Positions 53,559 through 63,688 of a DNA stretch of 64,000 nt are shown in pieces. The position numbers and the translations under genes are program-made. The stretch is from Luteibacter jiangsuensis. Its GTDB lineage: Bacteria; Pseudomonadota; Gammaproteobacteria; Xanthomonadales; Rhodanobacteraceae. Position 1 is the first letter of the stretch. Each line of letters opens with the position of its first letter. The notes beneath the pieces are model-generated. The model searched no databases, was not told the DNA's origin, and worked only from the letters and a program-made list of their open reading frames with translations. The stretch spans positions 558,001 through 622,000 of the forward strand of contig NZ_JAUSSK010000002.1 in NCBI RefSeq assembly GCF_030812295.1, given 5' to 3'.

Positions 53559-54579
53559 GGCTGAATCCCGTGTGGTCGTGCGTCAGTTCCGGTTCGTGAA
53601 GCATGGTGAAGCGCTCTCCACGCCGCAATACGCCAATGTGGGTACGCCCCCCGACCGTTGCGATACCTTTGCTGAAGTGCTGCATACCGGACTGTGTGTT
53701 AACCAGGAACGAAACTAGATCGATGCCGTATTGAGTCGGGAGGTTGGCATAATCTATATCTGCCCAGCCCACCGACCACGGTAGGGACGGTTCGACCGTC
53801 TCCTCGATCCGAAGTTCCGTTCCATCAGGAACGGCGATTCCGGCAACGTGAAGTTCCCGTGAAACTCCTTCCAGCAGCGTCGTTCGCTGGTCCTCGAGCG
53901 CCCGAACGATCTCACGGCTAACAATGGCCCGCAACCTTCCGTCGACGCCGCTCAGGAGCCGTTCGACGAAGTTTGCCTGGCCGGTCCAGCAGAGACCCGA
54001 CCGTTCTTCCTCAAACTGCTCATGGCAGGAATTCTCCTTGGTATCGATCACGAATACTTGGCCGTGGTCGTGGTCTGGCGAAAAGCCTCCCACGATGAGC
54101 TCTACCGTTCCCAAATATCGCTTCCGTTCGTCAGGGAGGTTCTCCCAGTCGGTTTGCCTCTCCCATTCGCTGCGGATGTATGCCCGGAAGTCCTCGGCAA
54201 CGGCGCTGACCGAGTCAAAGTGGGTGTTCGCCCGACCGCACGCTCGTCTATAACGTCCAGCGTGAGCCGCGATGGTCAGCCCGTTCAACGTGCCCATTCC
54301 CGCAGTCGTCGCAGCGACGCTGGTATCGCCGTCCTCGAATAGTAGAAACATCTTATTGACGCCCCCGAATACTGTGGTGGCAACAGTCTCGATGTGAGGC
54401 TGGGCGAGAGCGACAACGAAGTTGCCATCTCTGTCGGTAATGAAATCGCCATTCTCGTCGAGCGCAAAGCCCGCGCCATCTGGGCGGAATGGAAAGATTG
54501 CGGTGTCGGTGAGACTAGAGAAGCTGTCGCAACCGAGAACGATGGCGTCATACGTAAGCGCAGCAACATTAATTGTCAC
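53548..54579 (-). CDS. proteasome-type Ntn hydrolase
   Basis: 343 aa. After Met removal the N-terminus would be Thr1: TINVAALTYDAIVLGCDSFSS, with Asp at position 17, exactly as in HslV and proteasome beta subunits (T1...D17). VFGGVNKMFLLFEDGDTSVAATTAGMGTLNGLTIAAHAG parallels the Lys33 strand and the AGxxADA region of HslV, with an insertion between D17 and the Lys. The ~190-residue C-terminal extension (GGFSPDHDHGQVFVIDTKE...LCWTGQANFVERLLSG) is longer than HslV. No ATPase partner (HslU-like) is next to it. Predicted self-compartmentalising or single-ring protease, convergent with the phosphoesterase-NTPase gene. Confidence 0.75.
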   Translation of the reverse strand: MTINVAALTYDAIVLGCDSFSSLTDTAIFPFRPDGAGFALDENGDFITDRDGNFVVALAQPHIETVATTVFGGVNKMFLLFEDGDTSVAATTAGMGTLNGLTIAAHAGRYRRACGRANTHFDSVSAVAEDFRAYIRSEWERQTDWENLPDERKRYLGTVELIVGGFSPDHDHGQVFVIDTKENSCHEQFEEERSGLCWTGQANFVERLLSGVDGRLRAIVSREIVRALEDQRTTLLEGVSRELHVAGIAVPDGTELRIEETVEPSLPWSVGWADIDYANLPTQYGIDLVSFLVNTQSGMQHFSKGIATVGGRTHIGVLRRGERFTMLHEPELTHDHTGFSHDR

Positions 54580-54929
54580 AAACAGACCCTCCCTGCCATG
54601 CGATCGGCGGCAAGTGAAGCATATTCAGAGCGAAGCAGTGTCAGGCCCGGGCGGAGCAGGAAGCACGCCGCAAAGAAAACGGACCAAAAAAGCAAAACCG
54701 TAGCCCAGTCCACCCTTTACGGGCCGATCAAGCAAAAGGGCTATAAGCAAATCAATCACTTACAGGCACCTATCGGCGGGGGCGAATCCGCATCCATCAA
54801 CCTAGTCACGCCGTCTCCGTTCGTGCGTTCACCATAGTGCTCACTGCAGCGAGAACTATGGTATTCCGTCCACCTCAGCCCCGAATCCGTCCCATTGCCC
54901 CCGCCCCCCTAACTCCCTACATTGGTGCA
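54580..54929. promoter_or_regulatory. 350-nt region between the island and ntrB, with an 8-bp inverted repeat
   Basis: ACCATAGT (54831-54838) pairs with ACTATGGT (54855-54862) over a 16-nt spacer, 68 nt before the ntrB start. GGTGCA-N5-TGCACC spans the ntrB ATG (54925-54941), an arrangement opposite to the usual NtrC site. No gene seen. Confidence 0.4.
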
Positions 54930-55935
54930 ATGCATGCACCCAGCCAGGCGGAACTGCTGACCCTGCTGTCCACCGGCCTAGCCATCGTGGGCTTGGATGG
55001 CCGCGTCCAATGGCTCAACCCCGCCCTCGGCGAGGTCCTGGACGTGGGCCCAAGAACCGCCGTAGGCCAGGAACTGACGGCCCTGATGCGCGAGCCCGGT
55101 CTCGCCTCGCAACTCACCCGTACCCTCTCCGAACGCCGCGCCTTCAACCTCCGTGGAGTGACCTTCGGCGTGGCGCGGGGGCGCGAAGTCACCGCCGACC
55201 TGACCATGCAGCCGATCGACGAGGACCGGATCCTGGTCGAGGTTCACGCCCTCGCTCCCGACCTGACCCCGGGCGGCACGCCCCTCTCGGCAACCCTGCG
55301 CGGCTTCGCCCATGAGGTGAAGAACCCCCTCGCAGGCTTGCGCGGTGCGGCCCAACTGCTCGAACGCCGCGTGGTGGAGGAGGACCTGCGCCAACTCGCC
55401 AGCATGGTGATCGGCGAGGCCGACCGGCTGGCGGCGCTGGCCGATGGCCTCCTGCGCCATCGCGGCGCGGCACGAATCGGCCCGGTGAACGTACACGAGT
55501 TGCTCGAACGGCTCGAAGGCCTCGTCGGTGCCGAAGCGGATGCCCCGCGTCTTCGCCACGACTACGACCCCAGCTTGCCGGACAGCCTCGGCGATACCGA
55601 CCGCCTGCTCCAGGTGCTGCTCAACCTGACCCGCAACGCCGGGGAAGCCGGGGCGGAGACGATCACGCTGCGCACGCGCGTGGAACATGGCGCGCGCCTG
55701 GGCGAGCGGACGGTGCGCGCGGCCTTGCGTGTCGATGTGGTCGACGACGGTCGTGGCGTGCCGGACGAGTTGCGCGATTCACTCTTCCAGCCCCTCGTGT
55801 CGGGACGGCCGGACGGCACGGGCCTTGGCCTCGCGCTCTCGCGCGAAATCGCCCTCGAACACGGCGGCGACCTGCGCTACACCAGCCATCCCGGCGAGAC
55901 GGTCTTCTCGCTGTACCTTCCGATGGAGCGGCCGC

Positions 55936-55943
<8 letters not shown>
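54930..55943 (+). CDS. ntrB: nitrogen regulation sensor kinase NtrB
   Basis: 337 aa soluble histidine kinase of the nitrogen-limitation two-component system. The ATG at 54930 (MHAPSQAELLTLLSTGLAIVGLDGRVQWLNPAL) begins directly with the PAS domain. The phospho-acceptor is His128 in LRGFAHEVKNPLAGLRGAAQLLE, and the ATPase boxes are LLQVLLNLTRNAGEAG (N), VDDGRGVP (G1) and GTGLGLALSREIALEHGG (G2). In vivo it is controlled by PII. ntrC starts 8 nt before its stop, a standard coupling. Confidence 0.95.
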
Positions 55944-57321
<1,378 letters not shown>

Positions 57322-57325
57322 CCCC

Positions 57326-57781
57326 ATGACCCTCGAGATTCGCCGCGCCGCGCCGGATGACGCCGACGCCATCGCCCGTTGGAACATCGCCATGGCATGG
57401 GAGACCGAGGAGAAGCGCCTCGATCCCGGGACCATCGGCCGTGGCGTGCGTGCGGTGTTCGACGAGCCGCGCCGGGGCTTCTACCTGATCGCCGAACTGG
57501 ACGGCGTCGCCGTGGGCTGCCTGCTCGTCACCTATGAGTGGAGCGATTGGCGGTGTGGCGATTTCTGGTGGGTGCAGAGTGTCTACGTGGCGCCCGAGGC
57601 GCGGCGTGCCGGAGTGTTCCGCGGGATGTACGCGCATGTGAAGGCGATGGCCGAAGGTGCGGGTGCGGTGGGCCTTCGGTTGTACGTGGAAGTGGAGAAC
57701 GAGCGCGCGCAGGCGACGTATGCGGGGTTGGGGATGGAGCGGTGTCACTACTTCATGTATGAGGCGGCGCTGGGGGCTTGA
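57326..57781 (+). CDS. GNAT-family N-acetyltransferase
   Basis: 151 aa acetyltransferase, start 4 nt after ntrC. MTLEIRRAAPDDADAIARWNIAMAWETE, then WWVQSVYVAPEARRAGVFRGMYAHVKAMAEGAGAVGLRLYVEVENERAQATYAGLGME. The acetyl-CoA loop RRAGVFRGM is a variant of R/Q-x-x-G-x-G/A. Substrate unknown. Its 3' end is tandemly duplicated (57759-57819). Confidence 0.9.
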   Translation: MTLEIRRAAPDDADAIARWNIAMAWETEEKRLDPGTIGRGVRAVFDEPRRGFYLIAELDGVAVGCLLVTYEWSDWRCGDFWWVQSVYVAPEARRAGVFRGMYAHVKAMAEGAGAVGLRLYVEVENERAQATYAGLGMERCHYFMYEAALGA

Positions 57782-57819
57782 GGCGGTGCTGCATGGATGA
57801 GGCGGCGCTGGGGCCTTGA
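57759..57819 (+). repeat. 23-bp direct repeat duplicating the end of the GNAT gene
   Basis: ATGAGGCGGCGCTGG... at 57759-57781 (coding, includes the TGA) and 57797-57819 (downstream), 38-bp period, one mismatch. Probably a small tandem duplication; it does not alter the protein. Confidence 0.8.
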
Positions 57820-57903
57820 ATCGCCGACAGTGTCGGCTCCCACCAGAACCGCTCCACCCGCCGCGGCATGTAAGCCTTTGTGGGAGCCGCTTCAGCGGCG
57901 ATG
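57820..57903. repeat. REP pair, copies 4 and 5
   Basis: The arm ATCGCCGACAGTGTCGGCTC (57820-57843, inverted orientation) is followed by GTGGGAGCCGCTTCAGCGGC (57880-57903, direct orientation) of a different stem subtype. The pair sits head-out between the convergent GNAT and GGDEF-EAL genes. Confidence 0.8.
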
Positions 57904-57907
57904 CCCC

Positions 57908-60397
57908 TCAATCCACCGGCACACGCGGGTCACCGGTATCCACCGCCGAGATGCGCTCCTCGAAATCGCGCACCGTCATGGCCTTGCCGAACAGGAAGCC
58001 CTGCATCTGCGAGCAGCCGACCGAGTCGAGGAAGCTGGCCTGTTCCATGCTTTCCACGCCTTCGGCGAGCACGTGTTTGTTCATGCCCTTGCCCATGGTG
58101 ATGATCGCACTCACGATGGCGGCGCTGTCGTTGTCCCAGGCGACATCGCGGATGAAGGCGCGGTCGATCTTCAGCGTGTCGATCGGGAAATGCTTCAGGT
58201 AGGACAGGCTGCAATAGCCCGTGCCGAAATCGTCCAGGCTCAACGAGACACCCAGCGACTTGATCTTGCGTAGCAGGTTGGCGATGTGGTCGCCGCCTTC
58301 CATCACCGTGCGCTCCGTCAGCTCCAGCTCGAGCAGCGTGGGATGCAGGCCGGTTTCCGTGAGGATGCCGCGCAGGGCTTCGAAGAAGCGTGTGTGCTGG
58401 AACTGCAAGGCGGAGACGTTCACGGATACCGATAGGGGCCGGTGGAGGCGTGTCCATGCTTCGGCCTGGCCACAGGCCTCGCGCAGCGCCCATTCACCGA
58501 TGGGAACGATCAGGCCGCAGTCTTCCGCCACCGGGATGAACTGTTCCGGCGTATAGACATCCTCGCCATCCACTTGCCAACGCAACAGCGCCTCCGCGCC
58601 GACGATCGTGCCGAGACTGACATCGACCTTGGGTTGGTAGTACAGGCTGAGTTCGTTCCGCGCCAGCGCCTTGCGCAGTTCCACCTCGATGCGCACGCGC
58701 GCGCTGTTGCGCTCGTTCATGTGCGGATTGAAGAAACGGTAGCCGTTGCGGCCTTGCATCTTCGCCTCGTACATCGCGGTGTCGGCGTTGCGCAGGAGCG
58801 ACTCGGCGTCGATCGCGTCGTCCGGATACACGCTGATGCCGATGCTGAAACTGATCGTCAACGCGGAAGTGTCCACGCCGACGGCCTGGCTGCAGGCGGC
58901 CAGTACCTTTTCCGCCACGGCGCTCGCATCGGACGGACCTTCGATCTGCGGCAGCAGCACCACGAATTCGTCGCCGCCCAGGCGGCTCACGGTGTCGTCG
59001 GTGCGCACGGAGGCACGGATGCGTCGGGCGATCTCCTGGAGCAGGACATCGCCCGCGGCGTGCCCCATGGTGTCGTTGATCTGCTTGAAGTGGTCGACAT
59101 CGACGAAGAGCAGTGCCGCGCGCTGGTGGCGCCGTGCCGCCACGGTCACCGCGAACTCCATGCGTGAGGTGAGGAGGGCTCGGTTGGGCAGGCCGGTGAG
59201 GGTGTCGTGGTGGGCGAGGTGGGCCATCTTCAGCGCGAGTGCGCGGGTCTCGCTCACGTCATGGAACACCACCACGCCACCGATCACGTTGCCGGCGTGG
59301 TCGTGGATCGGAGCGGCGGAATCCTCGATGGGGCTGTCGAAGCCGTTGCGATGAACGAGGATCGCATCGGTGGTGAGCCCGACGATGCTGTTCTTGTCCA
59401 CCGCCATGATCAGCGGGTTGGGTATCGGCCGCCGGGTGAGGGGGTCGCGCAGCTGGAAAATGTCGTCCATCGGCCTGCCCACGGCCTCGTGGCTGGACCA
59501 CCCGGTCATCGCTTCGGCGATGGGATTGAGCGAGGTGACGACCAGATTCGGATCGGTGGTGATCACCGCGTCGCCGATCGACTTCAGCGTGACCTCGGCC
59601 AGCTCGCGTTCGCGGAACAGGGCTTCCTCGAAGGCCTTGCGCTCGCTGATGTCCTGCACCTGCGAGATGAAGTACAGCGCCTCGCCATGCTCGTCGCGCA
59701 CGAGGGACACGCTGAGCTGTGCATGCACGACGTGTCCGTCGCGGTGCAGGTAGCGCTTCTCCATGTGGTACGACAGACTCTCGCCCGCGAGCAGCTTCCC
59801 GACCAGCGCGAGATCGGCGGCGAGGTCGTCGGGATGGGTGAGTTCCTGGAACGAGCGCATCATCAGTTCGGATTCGTCGTACCCCAGCATGGCGCACAGC
59901 GCGTCGTTCACCTGCAGCCAGCGTCCGTCGGGGAGCACCAGCGCCATGCCGATGGCGGCGTAGCGGAACGCCTGGAAAAAGCGCCGCTCGCTTTCCTTCA
60001 GCCGCGCCTCGAGTTCGCGCCGGCTGGAGATGTCGGCAAGCAGGATGGCCACGCCACGTACCTTGCCCAGCGCGTCGATGTCGGGCGAGAAGGTGGCTTG
60101 GGCATGGCGGCTGCCATCCTCGTGGGCGATGGCGCGATCGGCCACGACCGGCGCCCCGGCGAGGGCCGCGCACAGGTCCGGTTCGATGCTTGCGTGGAGA
60201 TCGGGCGAGATCAGTTCGTCGATGCGCCGGCCGACCACGTCGTCTTCCTGGATGTTCATCCAGGCGAGGTAGGCGGGGCTGGCATAGCGGTAGCACAGGG
60301 ATGTATCGACGTAGGCGATCATCGCCGGCGCGCGTTCCAGCAGGTACGCGGACCAGTCCGAGGGTGAAGCGTTCGCGGGGAGGGCGGAAGCGGGCAT
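57908..60397 (-). CDS. PAS-PAS-PAS-GGDEF-EAL bifunctional cyclic-di-GMP protein
   Basis: 829 aa from ATG 60397 (MPASALPANAS); a GTG at 60424 is an alternative. Three PAS domains (YVDTSLCYRYASPAYLAWMNI..., AFRYAAIGMALVLPDGRWLQVNDALCAMLGYDESELM..., VTLKSIGDAVITTDPNLVVTSLNPIAEAMTGW...) are followed by GGDEF (VSRLGGDEFVVLLPQ, intact active site) and EAL (GAEALLRW, DDFGTGYCSLSYLKHFPIDTLKIDRAFI, HVLAEGVES). No TM, so a cytosolic sensor. Both enzyme motifs are complete, so either synthesis or breakdown of c-di-GMP may dominate. Confidence 0.95.
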   Translation of the reverse strand: MPASALPANASPSDWSAYLLERAPAMIAYVDTSLCYRYASPAYLAWMNIQEDDVVGRRIDELISPDLHASIEPDLCAALAGAPVVADRAIAHEDGSRHAQATFSPDIDALGKVRGVAILLADISSRRELEARLKESERRFFQAFRYAAIGMALVLPDGRWLQVNDALCAMLGYDESELMMRSFQELTHPDDLAADLALVGKLLAGESLSYHMEKRYLHRDGHVVHAQLSVSLVRDEHGEALYFISQVQDISERKAFEEALFRERELAEVTLKSIGDAVITTDPNLVVTSLNPIAEAMTGWSSHEAVGRPMDDIFQLRDPLTRRPIPNPLIMAVDKNSIVGLTTDAILVHRNGFDSPIEDSAAPIHDHAGNVIGGVVVFHDVSETRALALKMAHLAHHDTLTGLPNRALLTSRMEFAVTVAARRHQRAALLFVDVDHFKQINDTMGHAAGDVLLQEIARRIRASVRTDDTVSRLGGDEFVVLLPQIEGPSDASAVAEKVLAACSQAVGVDTSALTISFSIGISVYPDDAIDAESLLRNADTAMYEAKMQGRNGYRFFNPHMNERNSARVRIEVELRKALARNELSLYYQPKVDVSLGTIVGAEALLRWQVDGEDVYTPEQFIPVAEDCGLIVPIGEWALREACGQAEAWTRLHRPLSVSVNVSALQFQHTRFFEALRGILTETGLHPTLLELELTERTVMEGGDHIANLLRKIKSLGVSLSLDDFGTGYCSLSYLKHFPIDTLKIDRAFIRDVAWDNDSAAIVSAIITMGKGMNKHVLAEGVESMEQASFLDSVGCSQMQGFLFGKAMTVRDFEERISAVDTGDPRVPVD

Positions 60398-60478
60398 GCG
60401 GTCGCCGTAAGGACGTCGACCCACTCTAATCCGTCACCCTGGCCCGCGTATATCGAACGATTCGGGAAAACGCGAGTT

Positions 60479-61606
60479 TCAATGCAGGCTTGGCGCGGGT
60501 GCCGACAGCGCGCCATCCGCGTCGAGGAGCACGCGGCCGAGGGCATGGACCTCGTGCTCCGTCGCATAGCGTCCGGCCAGGGTGTCCAGCAGCGGCGCCA
60601 GCGCATCGGGCGCCAGCGGGTAGCCGTGGGCCAGGATGCGCGCCTTGCCTGCCGCCGGCTGGGCCACCGTGAGCGCGGCCATGCCCAGACCGGGTGCCTC
60701 GTGCGCGTAGATCGCGGGCGCAGGCAGGGCGGGATCGGCGTCGGCGACCGGCTCGATCAGGTAGCCGGCGGTTTGCGCGGGCTGGCCCTGGAGGTGCAGG
60801 GGTACGTGGTGCGCCGCGAGCAGCGCGGCGTACTGGCGAAGCTCGAACAGGGTGCCGGCGAATTCGTGGGCGGGGTTTTCCCGCTGGGCCCCGGCGCGGG
60901 CGAACCAGGCGGCCGGACCGGGGATGCCGACCCGCCCCTCGGCGTAATGCAGCGGAAGGCCGCGCGAGCCCAGTGCGGTCTCTTCCTTGTAGGGGGTGAG
61001 CAGGGCGGCTTCGAGCATCGTCCACAACGGGGCCAGGTTCACGTGTTCGTACTGCACGCAGGTGAGCGCCAGCAGGTCGTCGCGGCTGAGGTAGCGCGCG
61101 TGTTCGAGGCGCATGCCCAGCGTGCGCATGAGGAAGTCGGCGGTGGCGGCGCCGGCTTCGCCACGGCCCACCAGTTCCACTTCCATGCGTGCCGTGAGTT
61201 CCGCGGCCAGGTCTTCCGGCGCCAGCAGCATCCATGGGACCAGGCGCATCGGCCCGCCGGCATAGCGGGTATCGGGCACCAGCGGCTGGGCCGGCATGTG
61301 GCCATCATGGGTGCCGAAGGCCACCACGCCGCCCGCGGTGGTCACGCGGGGAATGCGCCGGGCCAGTTCTTCCAGCGTGGTGAACACGGGGAAACCGGGC
61401 CTGAGCAGTTCGACACCGTCGAACAGGGCGCCGGCCAGGGCGAAGCGCGAGGCCTCCACGCCGGGCAGCAGGGTGCGCAGGTCGTCGGCCACCAGGGTCG
61501 CCAGGGCCTGCGCCTCGTCCCGGGTCAGTTCCAGCCGGGCGGGCACTTCGCCCGCAGCCAGTTCCAGCGCCAGGACGGCGGGGCAGGCGATCAGCGACTC
61601 GTTCAC
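60479..61606 (-). CDS. conserved hypothetical protein, 375 aa
   Basis: Soluble protein rich in Ala/Leu, no TM or signal. Distinctive parts: VTTAGGVVAFGTHDGHMPAQPLVPDTRYAGGPMRLVPWMLLAP, LGMRLEHARYLSRDDLLALTCVQYEHVNLAPLWTMLEAALL and LFELRQYAALLAAHHVPLHLQGQ. I do not recognise a Pfam family; it appears to be one of the lineage-typical unknowns. Monocistronic, upstream of the convergent-facing thiolase promoter region. Confidence 0.75.
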   Translation of the reverse strand: MNESLIACPAVLALELAAGEVPARLELTRDEAQALATLVADDLRTLLPGVEASRFALAGALFDGVELLRPGFPVFTTLEELARRIPRVTTAGGVVAFGTHDGHMPAQPLVPDTRYAGGPMRLVPWMLLAPEDLAAELTARMEVELVGRGEAGAATADFLMRTLGMRLEHARYLSRDDLLALTCVQYEHVNLAPLWTMLEAALLTPYKEETALGSRGLPLHYAEGRVGIPGPAAWFARAGAQRENPAHEFAGTLFELRQYAALLAAHHVPLHLQGQPAQTAGYLIEPVADADPALPAPAIYAHEAPGLGMAALTVAQPAAGKARILAHGYPLAPDALAPLLDTLAGRYATEHEVHALGRVLLDADGALSAPAPSLH

Positions 61607-61796
61607 GGCAGGTTTTTCCGAACGGCAAAGGAACGTAATTCTATCATCGGGGCACGTCGGGCTTTCGCCGGGCGGGGATGCGGGTTAGCCTTGCCGATAC
61701 GCGTTCGTCGGCGATCGTCGGCGTCCGCGATCCCTTCGTCTTCGCATTTCGGCTTGCCCCCGTGGCATCCCCATCGGTCTGGATCGTTTCTCAAGC

Positions 61797-63083
61797 ATGG
61801 ATAAGACGCAAAAGCGTGTGGGTGTGGTCGGCGGCGTCCGCATTCCCTTCTGCCGCAACAACACCGCCTATGCCGATGTCGGCAATTTCGGGATGTCGGT
61901 CAAGGTGCTGGGGTCCCTGGTGGAGAAGTTCGGCCTCCACGGCGTGGAACTGGGCGAGGTCGCGATGGGAGCGGTCATCCGCCACTCCTCGGACTGGAAC
62001 CTCGCGCGCGAGGCCCTGCTGTCGTCGGGGCTGGCGCCCACCACGCCCGGCATCACCACGGCACGTGCCTGCGGCACCTCGCTCGACAACACCATCCTCA
62101 TCGCCAACAAGATCGCCACGGGCCAGATCGACGCGGGTATCGCCGGTGGCTCGGACACCACCAGCGACGTGCCGATCGTCTATGGCCAGAAGTTGCGCAA
62201 GCGGCTGCTGGCCCTGAACCGGGCGAAGACGCTGAAGGAGAAGTTCCAGGTCGCCACGCGCGGTTTCGCCCTGAAGGAACTGAAGCCATCGTTCCCGGGC
62301 GTGGCCGAACCGCGCACCGGCAAGTCGATGGGCGACCACTGCGAGTTGATGGCCAAGGAGTGGAAGATCGGCCGCATCGAACAGGATGAACTGGCCCTCG
62401 CCAGCCACAAGAAGCTGGGCGCCGCGTACGAGGCGGGCTTCTTCGACGACCTGGTGGTGCCTTTCCGGGGCCTGAAGCGCGATGGCTTCCTGCGTGCCGA
62501 TTCCACGCTCGAGAAGCTCGCTTCGCTGAAGCCGGCCTTCGACAAGACCAGCGGCCAGGGCACGCTCACCGCGGGTAACTCCACGGGTTTGTCCGATGGC
62601 GCGGCAGCCGTGCTGCTGGCCAGCGACGAATGGGCCGCCGCGCGCGGCCTGCGGATCCAGGCCTACCTCACGCACGCCCAGGTGTCCGCCGTGGATTTCG
62701 TCCATGGCGAAGGCCTGCTGATGGCGCCGACCGTGGCCGTGCCGCGCATGCTCAAGCAGGCCGGACTCACGCTGCAGGACTTCGACTTCTACGAAATACA
62801 CGAGGCTTTCGCCGCGCAGGTGCTCTGCACGCTGCGTGCATGGGAGAGCGAGGACTATTGCCGGAACCGGTTGGGTCTCGAAGCCCCGCTGGGATCGATC
62901 GACCCGGCGAAACTCAACGTCAACGGTTCCAGTCTCGCCGCCGGCCACCCGTTCGCGGCGACCGGTGCGCGCATCGTCGCGACCCTGGCGAAGATGCTGG
63001 AGCAGAAGGGGTCGGGTCGCGGCCTGATCTCCATCTGCACGGCCGGTGGCATGGGCGTCACCGCCATCCTCGAACGGCCCTGA
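61797..63083 (+). CDS. fadI: acetyl-CoA C-acyltransferase (FadI-type thiolase)
   Basis: 428 aa. Catalyses the thiolytic cleavage step of fatty-acid beta-oxidation (3-ketoacyl-CoA plus CoA). Nucleophile Cys92 in TTARACGTSLDN, then NGSSLAAGHPFAATGAR (His) and ICTAGGMG (second Cys). Length and the opening RVGVVGGVRIPFCRNNTAYADVGNFGMSVKVLG match FadI rather than FadA. The symbol is by resemblance; no fadJ partner is next to it here. Confidence 0.85.
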   Translation: MDKTQKRVGVVGGVRIPFCRNNTAYADVGNFGMSVKVLGSLVEKFGLHGVELGEVAMGAVIRHSSDWNLAREALLSSGLAPTTPGITTARACGTSLDNTILIANKIATGQIDAGIAGGSDTTSDVPIVYGQKLRKRLLALNRAKTLKEKFQVATRGFALKELKPSFPGVAEPRTGKSMGDHCELMAKEWKIGRIEQDELALASHKKLGAAYEAGFFDDLVVPFRGLKRDGFLRADSTLEKLASLKPAFDKTSGQGTLTAGNSTGLSDGAAAVLLASDEWAAARGLRIQAYLTHAQVSAVDFVHGEGLLMAPTVAVPRMLKQAGLTLQDFDFYEIHEAFAAQVLCTLRAWESEDYCRNRLGLEAPLGSIDPAKLNVNGSSLAAGHPFAATGARIVATLAKMLEQKGSGRGLISICTAGGMGVTAILERP

Positions 63084-63102
63084 TGCCTTCCGCGCAAGAC
63101 TC

Positions 63103-63663
63103 ATGCTCACACTACGCAGCAGTACATCGCTCAGTGCCCTGGCCCTCGTCATGGGTATCGCCGGCACCAGCTGGCTCACGGCGCTGACTTACGAACGCGC
63201 ACCCATGACGCGCCGTCTGGCCGAGGTGACCCTGCCAACGGCTGCGCCCGCCCTGGTCTCGAAGACGGTGTCCCGTATCGCGCCGTCGCCGGTGGTGGCG
63301 GTGGCGGATGCAGCGTCGCGTTCGCACCATGCCGTCGCGCGGATTCCCGGGCCGCGAGTAGCTCCGGTGCAAACGACGACTCCGATTCCCGCGACGGAGC
63401 CCCTCGTGCCCGTCTACATGCCATCGCCGCGCTACCCGATGTCCGCCCTGCGCGCGGGGCGGGAGGGCAAGGTGGTCCTGAGCGTCACGGTCACGCCGGA
63501 AGGCGATGTCACCAGCGTCACCGTCGGACATTCCAGCGGGGACATCGACCTGGACCGTGCGGCGGAAGACGCCGTGCGCGGCTGGCGCTTCGCCGCCGCC
63601 GACCGTCCATCGCGCTATACCGCCGACCTGCCGGTCAACTTCGAGCTGACCCGCACGTATTGA
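63103..63663 (+). CDS. TonB C-terminal-domain (energy transducer) protein
   Basis: 186 aa from ATG 63103. An N-terminal TM/signal-anchor (LSALALVMGIAGTSWLTAL) is followed by a Pro/Ala/Val-rich periplasmic spacer and a C-terminal TonB domain: PVYMPSPRYPMSALRAGREGKVVLSVTVTPEGDVTSVTVGHSSGDIDLDRAAEDAVRGWRF. No ExbB/ExbD genes are adjacent, so it is probably an accessory TonB serving one of the many receptors of this genome. Confidence 0.88.
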   Translation: MLTLRSSTSLSALALVMGIAGTSWLTALTYERAPMTRRLAEVTLPTAAPALVSKTVSRIAPSPVVAVADAASRSHHAVARIPGPRVAPVQTTTPIPATEPLVPVYMPSPRYPMSALRAGREGKVVLSVTVTPEGDVTSVTVGHSSGDIDLDRAAEDAVRGWRFAAADRPSRYTADLPVNFELTRTY

Positions 63664-63688
63664 GCGAGGGTGGATGGCGGTTCGTCGC

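Noticed and set aside
54700-54780. AT-richer tail at the island edge considered as an att site
   Set aside because: No matching direct repeat was found at the other end of the island and no integrase or tRNA is present.
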